Translations under genes and position numbers: made by a program
In this document: positions 1 to 6,055 of the stretch, piece by piece
Layout of the letters: each line of letters opens with the position of its first letter
Position numbering within the stretch: position 1 is the stretch's first letter
The notes under the pieces: model-generated
Told to the model about the DNA's origin: nothing
Databases searched by the model: none
Seen by the model: the letters and a program-made list of their open reading frames with translations, nothing else
NCBI GenBank assembly: GCA_031580945.1
Contig: JAVLBT010000081.1
Span: 1-12,934 of the forward strand
Direction: 5' to 3'
Length of the DNA stretch: 12,934 nucleotides
Source: Gracilimonas sp031580945
GTDB lineage: Bacteria; Bacteroidota; Rhodothermia; Balneolales; Balneolaceae

Positions 1-591
1 ACCCAGCGGATTTCGATTGATGATGTGATAGGTCGATTCCAGCAACACCAGATCATCCACCAAGCTTTCAGCATAAGCGCCAAACCACATTCCAAAACTG
101 GACGGCATTGCGGCTTGGGTGTGCGTGTAGCCTGGCAATAGTACTTCTTTCGTGGCTTCACTTTGATCGACGAGCGTGTCGAATAATTTCTTAGAAAGAA
201 AAGCAATCTCTTTGATCTGGTCGCGCAGGTACAACCGAATATCTACCAGCACCTGATCGTTTCTGGAACGACCAGAATGCACTTTTTTCCCCACATCACC
301 CAACTCACGGGTCAGCATGAGTTCAATTTGTGAATGCACATCCTCAACACCATCTTCAATTTTAAAATTACCTGGCTCTATCACTTCATTCAGAATTCGA
401 TTGAGTTCTTTGGTTAGGAGTTCAAGTTCATTTTTTTCCAACAAACCCACCGACTCCAGCATGGTAATGTGAGCAAGGGTTCCCTGTACATCGTACTTTG
501 CCAGTTCAAGATCTAATTCCCGATCTTTGCTCACCGTAAATTTTTCGATGAACGCATCAGTTTCAATTCCTTTTTCCCAGAGTTTTTTCAT
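1..591 (-). CDS. argH: Argininosuccinate lyase, N-terminal 197 codons (cut by window edge)
   Basis: Cytosolic enzyme of the last arginine step: argininosuccinate to arginine plus fumarate. Translation from the ATG at 591-589 begins MKKLWEKGIETDAFIEKFTV and stays open to base 1. Family motifs are clear: the substrate-binding HSGRSRNDQV stretch (about residues 105-114) and GYTHTQAAMPSS (about 154-165), which includes the HTQ segment of the fumarase/aspartase superfamily active site. The C-terminal half, with the catalytic-serine flexible loop, lies outside the window. Another ATG at 599-597 runs into a stop within four codons, so 591 is chosen. No good Shine-Dalgarno is visible. It is the most distal arg gene seen, 84 bases after the deacylase stop. 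That gap holds a 7-base inverted repeat (GTGTTAC 617-623, GTAACAC 653-659) that could form a weak hairpin before the start. Confidence 0.95.
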   Translation of the reverse strand, partial: MKKLWEKGIETDAFIEKFTVSKDRELDLELAKYDVQGTLAHITMLESVGLLEKNELELLTKELNRILNEVIEPGNFKIEDGVEDVHSQIELMLTRELGDVGKKVHSGRSRNDQVLVDIRLYLRDQIKEIAFLSKKLFDTLVDQSEATKEVLLPGYTHTQAAMPSSFGMWFGAYAESLVDDLVLLESTYHIINRNPLG

Positions 592-675
592 TTTTTCATT
601 GCGTTAAAGTTCAATGGTGTTACGCTTTTAAATTGGTTACGTGATTGTATTGGTAACACGTACACACTTTAGAAC

Positions 676-1740
676 TTATAATTCCAGTTGGTCGAGTAGT
701 TGAATATAGGTCTTGATTCCATCCCGGATTTCATCCAAATAGATAAATTCATCGGCTGTATGGGATCGATGCGTGTTACCCGGCCCGATCTTCACGCTGT
801 TGAACGGCATATGAACCTGGTCCGACATCGTTTTAGAGCCATACGTTCTTATCTCTAATTCCTTCGCTTTTTTTACTACAGCATGATCCATGGAAATCCC
901 AGAAGCGTTTAAGTTCAACGAGCGCGGATGTACTTCGCAATCCACATGCTGCCGGATGATCTCCACCACATCTTCATTAGAATAATATTCATTGGGACGA
1001 ACATCCACCACAAACCGGCATTCATCCGGCACCACGTTGTGCTGACTTCCTGCTTCAATCTGTGTTACCGTCATATTAATGCTTCCAAGCACTTCAGATG
1101 TTTTTTTAAAATTATATGACTTGAACCATTCGATATCTTTCATAGCTTTATACAGTGCATTTTCTCCTTCATTTCGAGCTGCATGACCACTTTTACCTTG
1201 GGACACACATTCCAGGACGACCAACCCACGTTCAGCTATGGCGAGATCCATGGAAGTCGGCTCACCCACCACAGCAAAATCAATTGTTGGGAGTTCAGGC
1301 AGCACGATCGGCACGCCTTTTTTGCCAGAAGTCTCTTCCTCTGCAGATGCAAGAAAGATCAAATTGTACGGCTGTTCTTTTTTAGAAAGATATACGAAGG
1401 TAGCCAGCAAGCTGACCAGCGGTCCGCCAGCATCATTGCTTCCGAGCCCAAATAATTTTCCGTTCTTCAAAGTAGGGGAGAAGGGTTCTTTGGTCCACTT
1501 AGAAGATGCAAATACGGTATCGTGATGAGAATTCAGCATCAATGTCGGTTTGCTTTCATCTAATGTGGAATGGATCGCCCAAATATTATTTCCTTTGCGT
1601 TGCGGGTTGAATCCAAATTCCTCCAGGACATTTGAAAGGATCAGGGCGGTTTCATCTTCTTCGCCACTATACGACTGCGTAGCAATAAGTGTCTTGAGCA
1701 GCTCAATGGCCTGTTCGCCAAGTTGTTCGATTTTGTTCAT
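676..1740 (-). CDS. argE: M20-family N-acyl amino acid deacylase, probable N-acyl-citrulline hydrolase of arginine synthesis
   Basis: Zinc-dependent M20 peptidase-family hydrolase of 354 aa, the usual size for ArgE/DapE/LysK-like enzymes. Visible metal and catalytic positions are the HxD pair in NSHHDTV (H72, D74), D103 in GLGSNDAGG, the E134/E135 pair in ASAEEETSG, E160 in VVGEPT, and H327 in RSHTADEF. The insert lid domain spans roughly residues 170-285 and contains SGHAARNEGENA. Because the neighbouring carbamoyltransferase works on acylated ornithine, the likely substrate is N-acetyl- or N-succinyl-citrulline, giving citrulline for ArgG. That is pathway inference; the sequence shows only the family. 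It lies after argB across a 306-base repeat-bearing gap and before argH. The ATG at 1740-1738 opens the natural N-terminus and has no obvious ribosome binding site. Lysine- or ornithine-specific deacylase is the main alternative. Confidence 0.88.
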   Translation of the reverse strand: MNKIEQLGEQAIELLKTLIATQSYSGEEDETALILSNVLEEFGFNPQRKGNNIWAIHSTLDESKPTLMLNSHHDTVFASSKWTKEPFSPTLKNGKLFGLGSNDAGGPLVSLLATFVYLSKKEQPYNLIFLASAEEETSGKKGVPIVLPELPTIDFAVVGEPTSMDLAIAERGLVVLECVSQGKSGHAARNEGENALYKAMKDIEWFKSYNFKKTSEVLGSINMTVTQIEAGSQHNVVPDECRFVVDVRPNEYYSNEDVVEIIRQHVDCEVHPRSLNLNASGISMDHAVVKKAKELEIRTYGSKTMSDQVHMPFNSVKIGPGNTHRSHTADEFIYLDEIRDGIKTYIQLLDQLEL

Positions 1741-1813
1741 TAGTGTGTTTTTTTATTAACCATAAAATTTTGCTACGAAAGCTTTAAACCACAAAAAAAT
1801 GTACATTTAAAAT

Positions 1814-1839
1814 CAGGCTTCCGGGAAGCTCCTGCTTCC
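1814..1839 (-). repeat. REP-like short hairpin, copy 1
   Basis: The core is GGAAGC (1824-1829), loop TCCT, GCTTCC (1834-1839): a perfect 6-base-pair stem. An overlapping alternative pairing uses CAGGCTTCC (1814-1822) with GGAAGCTCCTG (1824-1834). The layout matches the hairpin at 4093-4108 (same 6-base stem, 4-base loop and flanking CCG), with a swapped G-C/C-G pair. On the minus strand the hairpin is preceded by CAAGT where the other copy has GTAGTT. It resembles the REP sequences mobilised by REP-associated tyrosine transposases, although no transposase gene is in the window. Confidence 0.5.
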
Positions 1840-1935
1840 ACTTGATTGAACTTTGGCAACTTTTTTGCCTAACCTCCGATCGCCAATTAGCCACTAAAAC
1901 AAATAGGGTGGAGGTTTTTAGGATTTTATTTCTGC

Positions 1936-1986
1936 CCTCGGGTTGAAACCCATGGCTATTCATCTTTTATCCCTTCGGGATTTTTC
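1936..1986. repeat. Tandem hairpin dispersed-repeat fragment
   Basis: GGGTT-GA-AACCC (1940-1951) is followed about 18 bases later by ATCCC-TTC-GGGAT and a T-run (1969-1986). From general familiarity, a GGGTTGAAACCC segment paired with a CCCTTCGGG hairpin is a recurrent intergenic repeat in FCB-group genomes; that is recollection, not a search result. The second hairpin looks like a terminator on the plus strand, but nothing upstream is transcribed in that direction, so a repeat is the better reading. Confidence 0.4.
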
Positions 1987-2004
1987 ATTCAATAAAATTC
2001 AATG

Positions 2005-2030
2005 ATCATCCGTGAAATCCGTGTCATCTG
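2005..2030. repeat. Short direct repeat ATCCGTG x2
   Basis: ATCCGTG occurs at 2008-2014 and again at 2017-2023, a 9-base period, followed by TCATCTG. It sits just downstream of the argB stop. It looks like a fragment of a dispersed intergenic repeat rather than a binding site, although two tandem 7-mers could also be a regulator half-site pair. Confidence 0.35.
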
Positions 2031-2046
2031 CTTTTCATTCCATTGC

Positions 2047-2811
2047 CTAATTCGATACCAATTGTGTTCCTGAATCCAGTTCTGCAACATCCTTAAAACT
2101 TCGAATGCTGACTTTCTTCGTTCCATTTTTTAAAGCCTGAAAACCTACCTCAATTTTTGGGATCATCCCATCTGTCACAATACCCCCATCTTTCAGGTAT
2201 CTAAACAGTAGTCGATTCATTTCGGTAATCAGTTTTCCATCATTCATTACCCCAGATTGTTCAAAACAAAGTATGAGTTCGGCCTCAAAATCAGAACTTA
2301 TAGCCGAAGCCACAGATGAGGCTATTGTATCTGCATTGGTGTTTAGCATGTTTCCATTTCCATCATGCGTGAGGGGAGCTAAAACAGGAATTACATTTTC
2401 ATTCAATAACTTCGACATCCACTCTGAATTCACCTTTTCTACATCTCCGACCCAACCAAAATCAATGGGCTTGGGATTTCTTTTTTTAGCGGTAATGATA
2501 TTCAGATCAGCACCAGAAAGCCCTAAAGCATTTGCTCCAAGCGACTGCAATTTTGCCACAATCCTTTTATTTACCAGTCCGCCATACACCATAGTGATCA
2601 CTTCAAGGGTTTCAGAGTCTGTGACCCTTCTTCCATCTATTATATTTGGTTTGATACCAAGCTTTTCGCCCATTCGGGAAGCGATTGAACCACCACCATG
2701 AACTAAAACCCTGGGCTCAATTATAGAGACGAAATTTCTCAAAAAAGCATCCAGTTTTTGTTCATCATCAATCACCTTGCCACCAATTTTTATCACTTTT
2801 ACAGCATTCAT
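2047..2811 (-). CDS. argB: N-acetyl/N-acyl-glutamate kinase
   Basis: Amino-acid-kinase-fold enzyme that phosphorylates the side-chain carboxylate of N-acyl-glutamate, the second step of the pathway. Counting from the ATG at 2811 (254 aa), the motifs are VIKIGGKVIDD (6-16, phosphate and ATP loop), VHGGGS (37-42), DGRRVTD (59-65), GLSGAD (97-102), MLNTNADT (155-162) and GGIVTDGMIPK (209-219). The frame extends to a TTG at 2826 that overlaps the argF' end by 11 bases. The ATG at 2811 is preferred because GAGGG lies about 9 bases before it and it leaves a normal 4-base gap after the argF' stop. The protein starts directly with the first beta strand, so it lacks the N-terminal helix found in arginine-inhibited kinases. 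The substrate may be N-succinyl- rather than N-acetyl-glutamate here. Confidence 0.92.
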   Translation of the reverse strand: MNAVKVIKIGGKVIDDEQKLDAFLRNFVSIIEPRVLVHGGGSIASRMGEKLGIKPNIIDGRRVTDSETLEVITMVYGGLVNKRIVAKLQSLGANALGLSGADLNIITAKKRNPKPIDFGWVGDVEKVNSEWMSKLLNENVIPVLAPLTHDGNGNMLNTNADTIASSVASAISSDFEAELILCFEQSGVMNDGKLITEMNRLLFRYLKDGGIVTDGMIPKIEVGFQALKNGTKKVSIRSFKDVAELDSGTQLVSN

Positions 2812-2815
2812 GCTC

Positions 2816-3760
2816 TTAACCCTCAAGAATATTTTTTAATACAGTTTGCATGGATGTGATACGGTTGGCGGCTTGATCAATGACAATACTTTGAGGACTA
2901 TCGAGCACAGCATCCTCTACCACTATGTTTCTTCGAACCGGAAGGCAATGCATAAATTTAGCTTGATTTGTAAGCTTCATCTTTTCAGATGAAACCATCC
3001 AGCTACGATCGGTGGAGAGTACTTTGCCATAATCAGAATAGCTGCTCCAGTTCTTGGCGTAAATAAAATCTGCATCCTTAAAGGCTTTATTCTGATCGTA
3101 TTCAACAGAGGCATTTCCCACAAATTCTTCCGCTAGTTCATATCCCATTGGATGGGTGATAGTAAGATCAAAATTTGCAGCTTGCATCCATTCTGAAAAA
3201 GAATTTGCAACCGCTTGAGGTAATGATTGAGGATGCGGTGCCCAGGTTAATACTACCTTCGGTTTATCCACTTTTTTGTGTTGTTCTATAGTGATAAGAT
3301 CAGCAAATGCTTGTAACGGATGCCCGGTCGATGATTCCATATTGATCACAGGGGCAGGACAATACTTTTGAAAGGTCTTTATCACTATTTCACTATAATC
3401 TTCTGTACGGTCTTCCAACTTGGCAAAAGCCCGCAAAGCAACAACATTAAAATAAGAACCGATCACGGCCGCGGCTTCTTTGATATGCTCGGCTTTATCG
3501 CCATCCATAACCACTTTATCCCCAAACTCCAGTTTCCAGCCCTGACTTCCCACATCCAGCACGGCGGTATCTAATCCAAGATTGAATGCAGCTTTTTGTG
3601 AACTCAATCGTGTCCGTAAACTGGGATTCAGGAACAGCAGGCACATAGACTTTTGCCGTCCCAAATCCGAATATGATAACGGATTCTTCTTGATTGACAG
3701 CGCCTCTTCAACAAGTGCTGGAAGATCTTCAATATCTTTAAGGGATAGGAATGAGTTCAT
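2816..3760 (-). CDS. argF': N-acyl-L-ornithine carbamoyltransferase (SOTCase/AOTCase type, probably succinyl-specific)
   Basis: Transfers carbamoyl phosphate to the delta-amino group of an N-acylated ornithine, giving N-acyl-citrulline; it replaces ordinary OTCase. It is 314 aa, close to Bacteroides fragilis SOTCase. Carbamoyl-phosphate residues sit in NPSLRTRLS (45-53) and HPLQAFADL (147-155), with the C-terminal HCLPVRRN motif at 271-278. As I recall the B. fragilis enzyme, it shares many stretches with this protein, including DLGRxK, VxMDGDK, FADLITIE, TWAPHP, ITHPxGYEL, ADFIYAKNW and SPQSIVI. The loop residue that decides succinyl versus acetyl specificity (Pro90 in B. fragilis, Glu92 in Xanthomonas AOTCase) is Ala90 here, in MDGDKAEHI. 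Ordinary ornithine use is unlikely from the overall similarity. The start ATG at 3760 follows a 350-base repeat-bearing gap, and the gene is tightly coupled to argB. Confidence 0.9.
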   Translation of the reverse strand: MNSFLSLKDIEDLPALVEEALSIKKNPLSYSDLGRQKSMCLLFLNPSLRTRLSSQKAAFNLGLDTAVLDVGSQGWKLEFGDKVVMDGDKAEHIKEAAAVIGSYFNVVALRAFAKLEDRTEDYSEIVIKTFQKYCPAPVINMESSTGHPLQAFADLITIEQHKKVDKPKVVLTWAPHPQSLPQAVANSFSEWMQAANFDLTITHPMGYELAEEFVGNASVEYDQNKAFKDADFIYAKNWSSYSDYGKVLSTDRSWMVSSEKMKLTNQAKFMHCLPVRRNIVVEDAVLDSPQSIVIDQAANRITSMQTVLKNILEG

Positions 3761-4110
3761 TGTTTGAATTTAAACTACAGAGAACACGGAGGTTCGTTGG
3801 TTTTAGATTTAGGTTTTGATTTATGATTCGATTGTAAAAGTCTACCCTTGACGGGAGTACGGCTTTAGCCGGGAGGGATGTTGTAGCCAATGGATAATGA
3901 TGTCAAATTCATTATTTCCCACCTTTGGCTTACACCATCCGCCAGACTTCACATTCGTTCAGTCCGGCACCTCCCTCAAGGAAGGACTTTTTCTATCTGT
4001 ATTTCTTTTATTTACCTCGTTTAAGTGACTGCTTGGTCGAATTTTGGTTTATGATGTTTTAAATAGTTTTGTTCTTATTCTTTTTGCATGCCGGAACCTC
4101 CCGGTTCCAA
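3761..4110. other. Repeat-bearing intergenic gap between argD and argF'
   Basis: These 350 bases contain no credible gene. They hold a roughly 156-base imperfect palindrome (3836-3991) and a REP-like hairpin abutting argD (4091-4114). A short ACAGAGAACACGGAG segment (3777-3791) resembles, from memory, another recurrent intergenic repeat. The remainder (about 3992-4090) is AT-rich without a recognised site. A secondary promoter for argF' could lie here, but none is clear enough to call. Confidence 0.65.
3836..3991. repeat. Imperfect palindromic (MITE-like) element
   Basis: Terminal arms AAAAGTC (3836-3842) and GACTTTT (3985-3991) are exact inverted repeats. Inside them CCTTGA-C-GGGAG (3846-3857) faces CTCCCTCAAGG (3971-3981), and near the centre ATAATGA (3894-3900) pairs with TCATTAT (3909-3915) across an 8-base loop. 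TGTAGCCAA on the left also matches TTGGCTTACA on the right, imperfectly. A nested hairpin GGC-TTTA-GCC occupies 3861-3870. The whole unit could fold into one long broken stem. It encodes nothing and has no visible transposase, which suits a non-autonomous or domesticated repeat. Confidence 0.6.
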
Positions 4111-4114
4111 CTAC
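4091..4114 (-). repeat. REP-like short hairpin, copy 2, overlapping the argD stop codon
   Basis: GGAACC (4093-4098), loop TCCC, GGTTCC (4103-4108). Read on the minus strand it is GTAG, TT, then the hairpin, the arrangement typical of REP units recognised by REP-associated Y1 transposases (a GTAG tetranucleotide 5' of an imperfect palindrome). The TAG of that GTAG is the argD stop codon (4113-4111). No T-run follows on the minus strand, so it is not an obvious terminator. Confidence 0.5.
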
Positions 4115-5244
4115 TTATTGGTTATGACTTCTTTCATTGCCTCCAACAACACATCACATTCTTCCTTTGTGATACCCAGCGGCGGCAATAATCGAATTAC
4201 ATTTTTATTGGAGGAGGAACCAGTGAAAATATGATGATTATACAGTAACTCTTTACGCCAGTCGCCAACCGGTTCGTTAAATTCAACTCCGATCATCAAT
4301 CCAAATCCCCGAACTTCTTTTAGTTTTGGAAGTTGTTTTAATTTCGTAGTCAGGTAATTACCAAGCTCAGTTGCATTGTCCATTAATTGCTCTTGCTCAA
4401 GTACTTCCAACACCGCAAGCGCAGCTGCACAAGCCAGATGGTTTCCACCAAATGTCGTTCCCAGCATTCCAAATGAAGCCTCAAATTTTGGGTGAATCAA
4501 CACTCCTGCAACTGGAAATCCATTACCCATGCCTTTGGCCATAGAGATGATGTCCGGTTCAACCCCAAATAACTGATGTGCAAAAAACTTTCCGGTTCGT
4601 CCAAAGCCTGATTGCACTTCATCAAGGATCAAAACGGTACCGGTTTCATTGCAAAGTTTCCTGAGGTGTTTCAAAAATTCTATCGACGGTGATACAATTC
4701 CTCCTACACCCTGAACGCCTTCGATGATCACTGAGCTTACATCTTCATTTTTCAGAACAGCTTCAACTCCATCAAAATCCTCAAATTCATGTCGCAAAAC
4801 CTCGGCCCCTTCATTCACCGGGAATACGATGTTGGGATTATCAGTTACGGCAACCGCGAGGGAAGTTCTTCCATGAAATCCTCCCTTAAAGGCCAGAATT
4901 TTTTTCCTTTTATTATGAGCTGAAGCAACCTTAAGGGCATTTTCATTAGCTTCTGCTCCGGAATTACACAGGAATAAGCTCCAATCGGAATAACCGGAGA
5001 GTTTACCAAGTTTAGTGGCCAGTTCCTGTTGTATTCCAATGGGAACCGAATTGGAGTAAAATCCAATATCATTGAGTTGTGCATTCACCCGCTCTACATA
5101 ATGCGGATGAGAATGACCGATTGAAATGACAGCGTGACCCCCGTAAAAATCCAGATATTTGGTGCCAGTTGCATCGTACACATAATGACCTTTGGCTTTC
5201 ACCGGCTCCACATCAAAAAGGGGGTAGACTTGAAATAAATTCAT
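4111..5244 (-). CDS. argD: N-acyl-ornithine aminotransferase (class III PLP aminotransferase)
   Basis: Transfers an amino group from glutamate to N-acyl-glutamate semialdehyde, giving N-acyl-ornithine, the substrate of the neighbouring carbamoyltransferase. It is 377 aa, slightly short for ArgD. Class III features are FLCNSGAEANENALK (91-105), GGFHGRT (121-127), ILDEVQSGFGRTG (206-218, D208 contacting the PLP ring nitrogen), SMAKGMGNGFP (234-244, with K237 as the Schiff-base lysine) and TTFGGNHL (263-270). The start overlaps the proC stop by 4 bases (ATGA), so translation is probably coupled. The stop codon lies in a REP-like repeat, suggesting that insertion reset or slightly trimmed the C-terminus. 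Ornithine delta-aminotransferase is possible but less likely given the operon. Confidence 0.93.
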   Translation of the reverse strand: MNLFQVYPLFDVEPVKAKGHYVYDATGTKYLDFYGGHAVISIGHSHPHYVERVNAQLNDIGFYSNSVPIGIQQELATKLGKLSGYSDWSLFLCNSGAEANENALKVASAHNKRKKILAFKGGFHGRTSLAVAVTDNPNIVFPVNEGAEVLRHEFEDFDGVEAVLKNEDVSSVIIEGVQGVGGIVSPSIEFLKHLRKLCNETGTVLILDEVQSGFGRTGKFFAHQLFGVEPDIISMAKGMGNGFPVAGVLIHPKFEASFGMLGTTFGGNHLACAAALAVLEVLEQEQLMDNATELGNYLTTKLKQLPKLKEVRGFGLMIGVEFNEPVGDWRKELLYNHHIFTGSSSNKNVIRLLPPLGITKEECDVLLEAMKEVITNK

Positions 5245-6050
5245 TGTGTGATGGTGTTTATTTTTTCGAATGAGGCCATGAGCCCTTTGATGACTGCAGA
5301 ACTCAAACCCTGATGTTCCATTTCATTTAATCCTGAAATGGTACAACCCTGGGGGGTAGTCACTTTATCAATTTCAGTTTCGGGGTGATTGTGCTGCTCC
5401 ACCAAGAGGGAAGCCGCTCCGCGTGCAGTTTGCATTGCAATTTTTTGAGCTTCTTCTGCATGAAAACCGAGCTGTATTCCACCTTGAGTGGCAGCCCGAA
5501 TATACCGAAGGAAAAAAGCAATACCGCTGGCCGCTAAAACAGTAGCCGCTTTCATGAGGTCTTCATCGATAATGAGCGCTTCACCCAAAGCTTCAAACAG
5601 AGTCTTGACTTCCTGAAGCTGTTCCTCTGTTACATTTTTGCCACACATGCAGGTCATCGATTCCTGGATGGCGGTAGCTGTGTTGGGCATCGCTCGAATG
5701 ATGGGCATTTGGATATCCAAGTGTTGCTCTATAGTTGTTATCTCAACACCGGTAATGGTTGAAATGAGCACATGTTTTTCTGGATCGAGCACTGGATTGA
5801 TCTCTTTAAGAACGTCCGGTAACTGCTTAGGCTGTACACACAGAAAGATATATTCTGAATTTTGGACCGCTTCAATATTATTTGACGTGACATTGAACTT
5901 CTGTTTCTTAAGCTCTGCCAGTTTTTCAATATGCCGACGGGTTAAATAAGTATTTCTTGGTTTGGCAAGCTTTGCGCCAGCAATTCCCTTTGCAATAGCA
6001 ATACCTAAGTTTCCTGCTCCTATGATCGCGATGTCGTGTTTTTTAGCCAT
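5241..6050 (-). CDS. proC: Pyrroline-5-carboxylate reductase
   Basis: Reduces 1-pyrroline-5-carboxylate to proline with NAD(P)H. It is 269 aa, normal for ProC. The N-terminal Rossmann motif is IIGAGNLG (9-16), and RAMPNTAT (119-126) is the conserved substrate-loop motif. The C-terminal dimerisation domain carries VTTPQGCTISGLNEME, which matches the P5CR signature except that the usual second Gly or Gly-Thr region reads Gln-Gly-Cys. It sits inside the arginine operon between argC (5 bases upstream) and argD (4-base overlap), so proline and arginine synthesis are presumably co-regulated. No proA or proB is in the window. Its place among semialdehyde-handling enzymes also leaves room for a role in salvaging cyclised glutamate semialdehyde; this is inference. 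Confidence 0.92.
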   Translation of the reverse strand: MAKKHDIAIIGAGNLGIAIAKGIAGAKLAKPRNTYLTRRHIEKLAELKKQKFNVTSNNIEAVQNSEYIFLCVQPKQLPDVLKEINPVLDPEKHVLISTITGVEITTIEQHLDIQMPIIRAMPNTATAIQESMTCMCGKNVTEEQLQEVKTLFEALGEALIIDEDLMKAATVLAASGIAFFLRYIRAATQGGIQLGFHAEEAQKIAMQTARGAASLLVEQHNHPETEIDKVTTPQGCTISGLNEMEHQGLSSAVIKGLMASFEKINTITQ

Positions 6051-6055
6051 AATTA

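Larger units (their letters stand above)
1741..2046. other. Repeat-bearing intergenic gap between argB and the argE-like gene
   Basis: This 306-base stretch in an otherwise tightly packed operon has no convincing gene. It holds several inverted or direct repeats: a REP-like hairpin (1814-1839), a broken inverted repeat (CCTAACCTCC at 1868-1877 against GGAGGTTTTTAGG at 1910-1922), a double hairpin (1936-1986) and a short direct repeat (2008-2023). No T-run follows any of the hairpins in the direction of arg transcription, so read-through to the argE-like gene and argH seems likely. Confidence 0.7.

Noticed and set aside
928..1525. Several overlapping plus-strand frames opposite the M20 deacylase
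   Set aside because: Mutually overlapping antisense frames without motifs; the minus-strand gene explains the coding signal.
1969..1986. Hairpin plus T-run resembling a rho-independent terminator
   Set aside because: The T-run is on the plus strand, where nothing upstream is transcribed; on the arg transcript the hairpin is followed by A-rich sequence. Better explained as a repeat fragment.
2273..2701. Plus-strand open frame of 142 codons opposite argB
   Set aside because: Antisense shadow of a well-supported gene; no motif, ribosome binding site or independent promoter.
2812..2826. TTG start for argB at 2826
   Set aside because: It would add MRVKS and overlap argF' by 11 bases; the ATG at 2811 has a GAGGG before it and begins at the conserved first strand.
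4093..4108. Hairpin after argD as a transcription terminator
   Set aside because: No T-run follows on the minus strand and the downstream arg genes need the transcript; treated as a REP-like unit.
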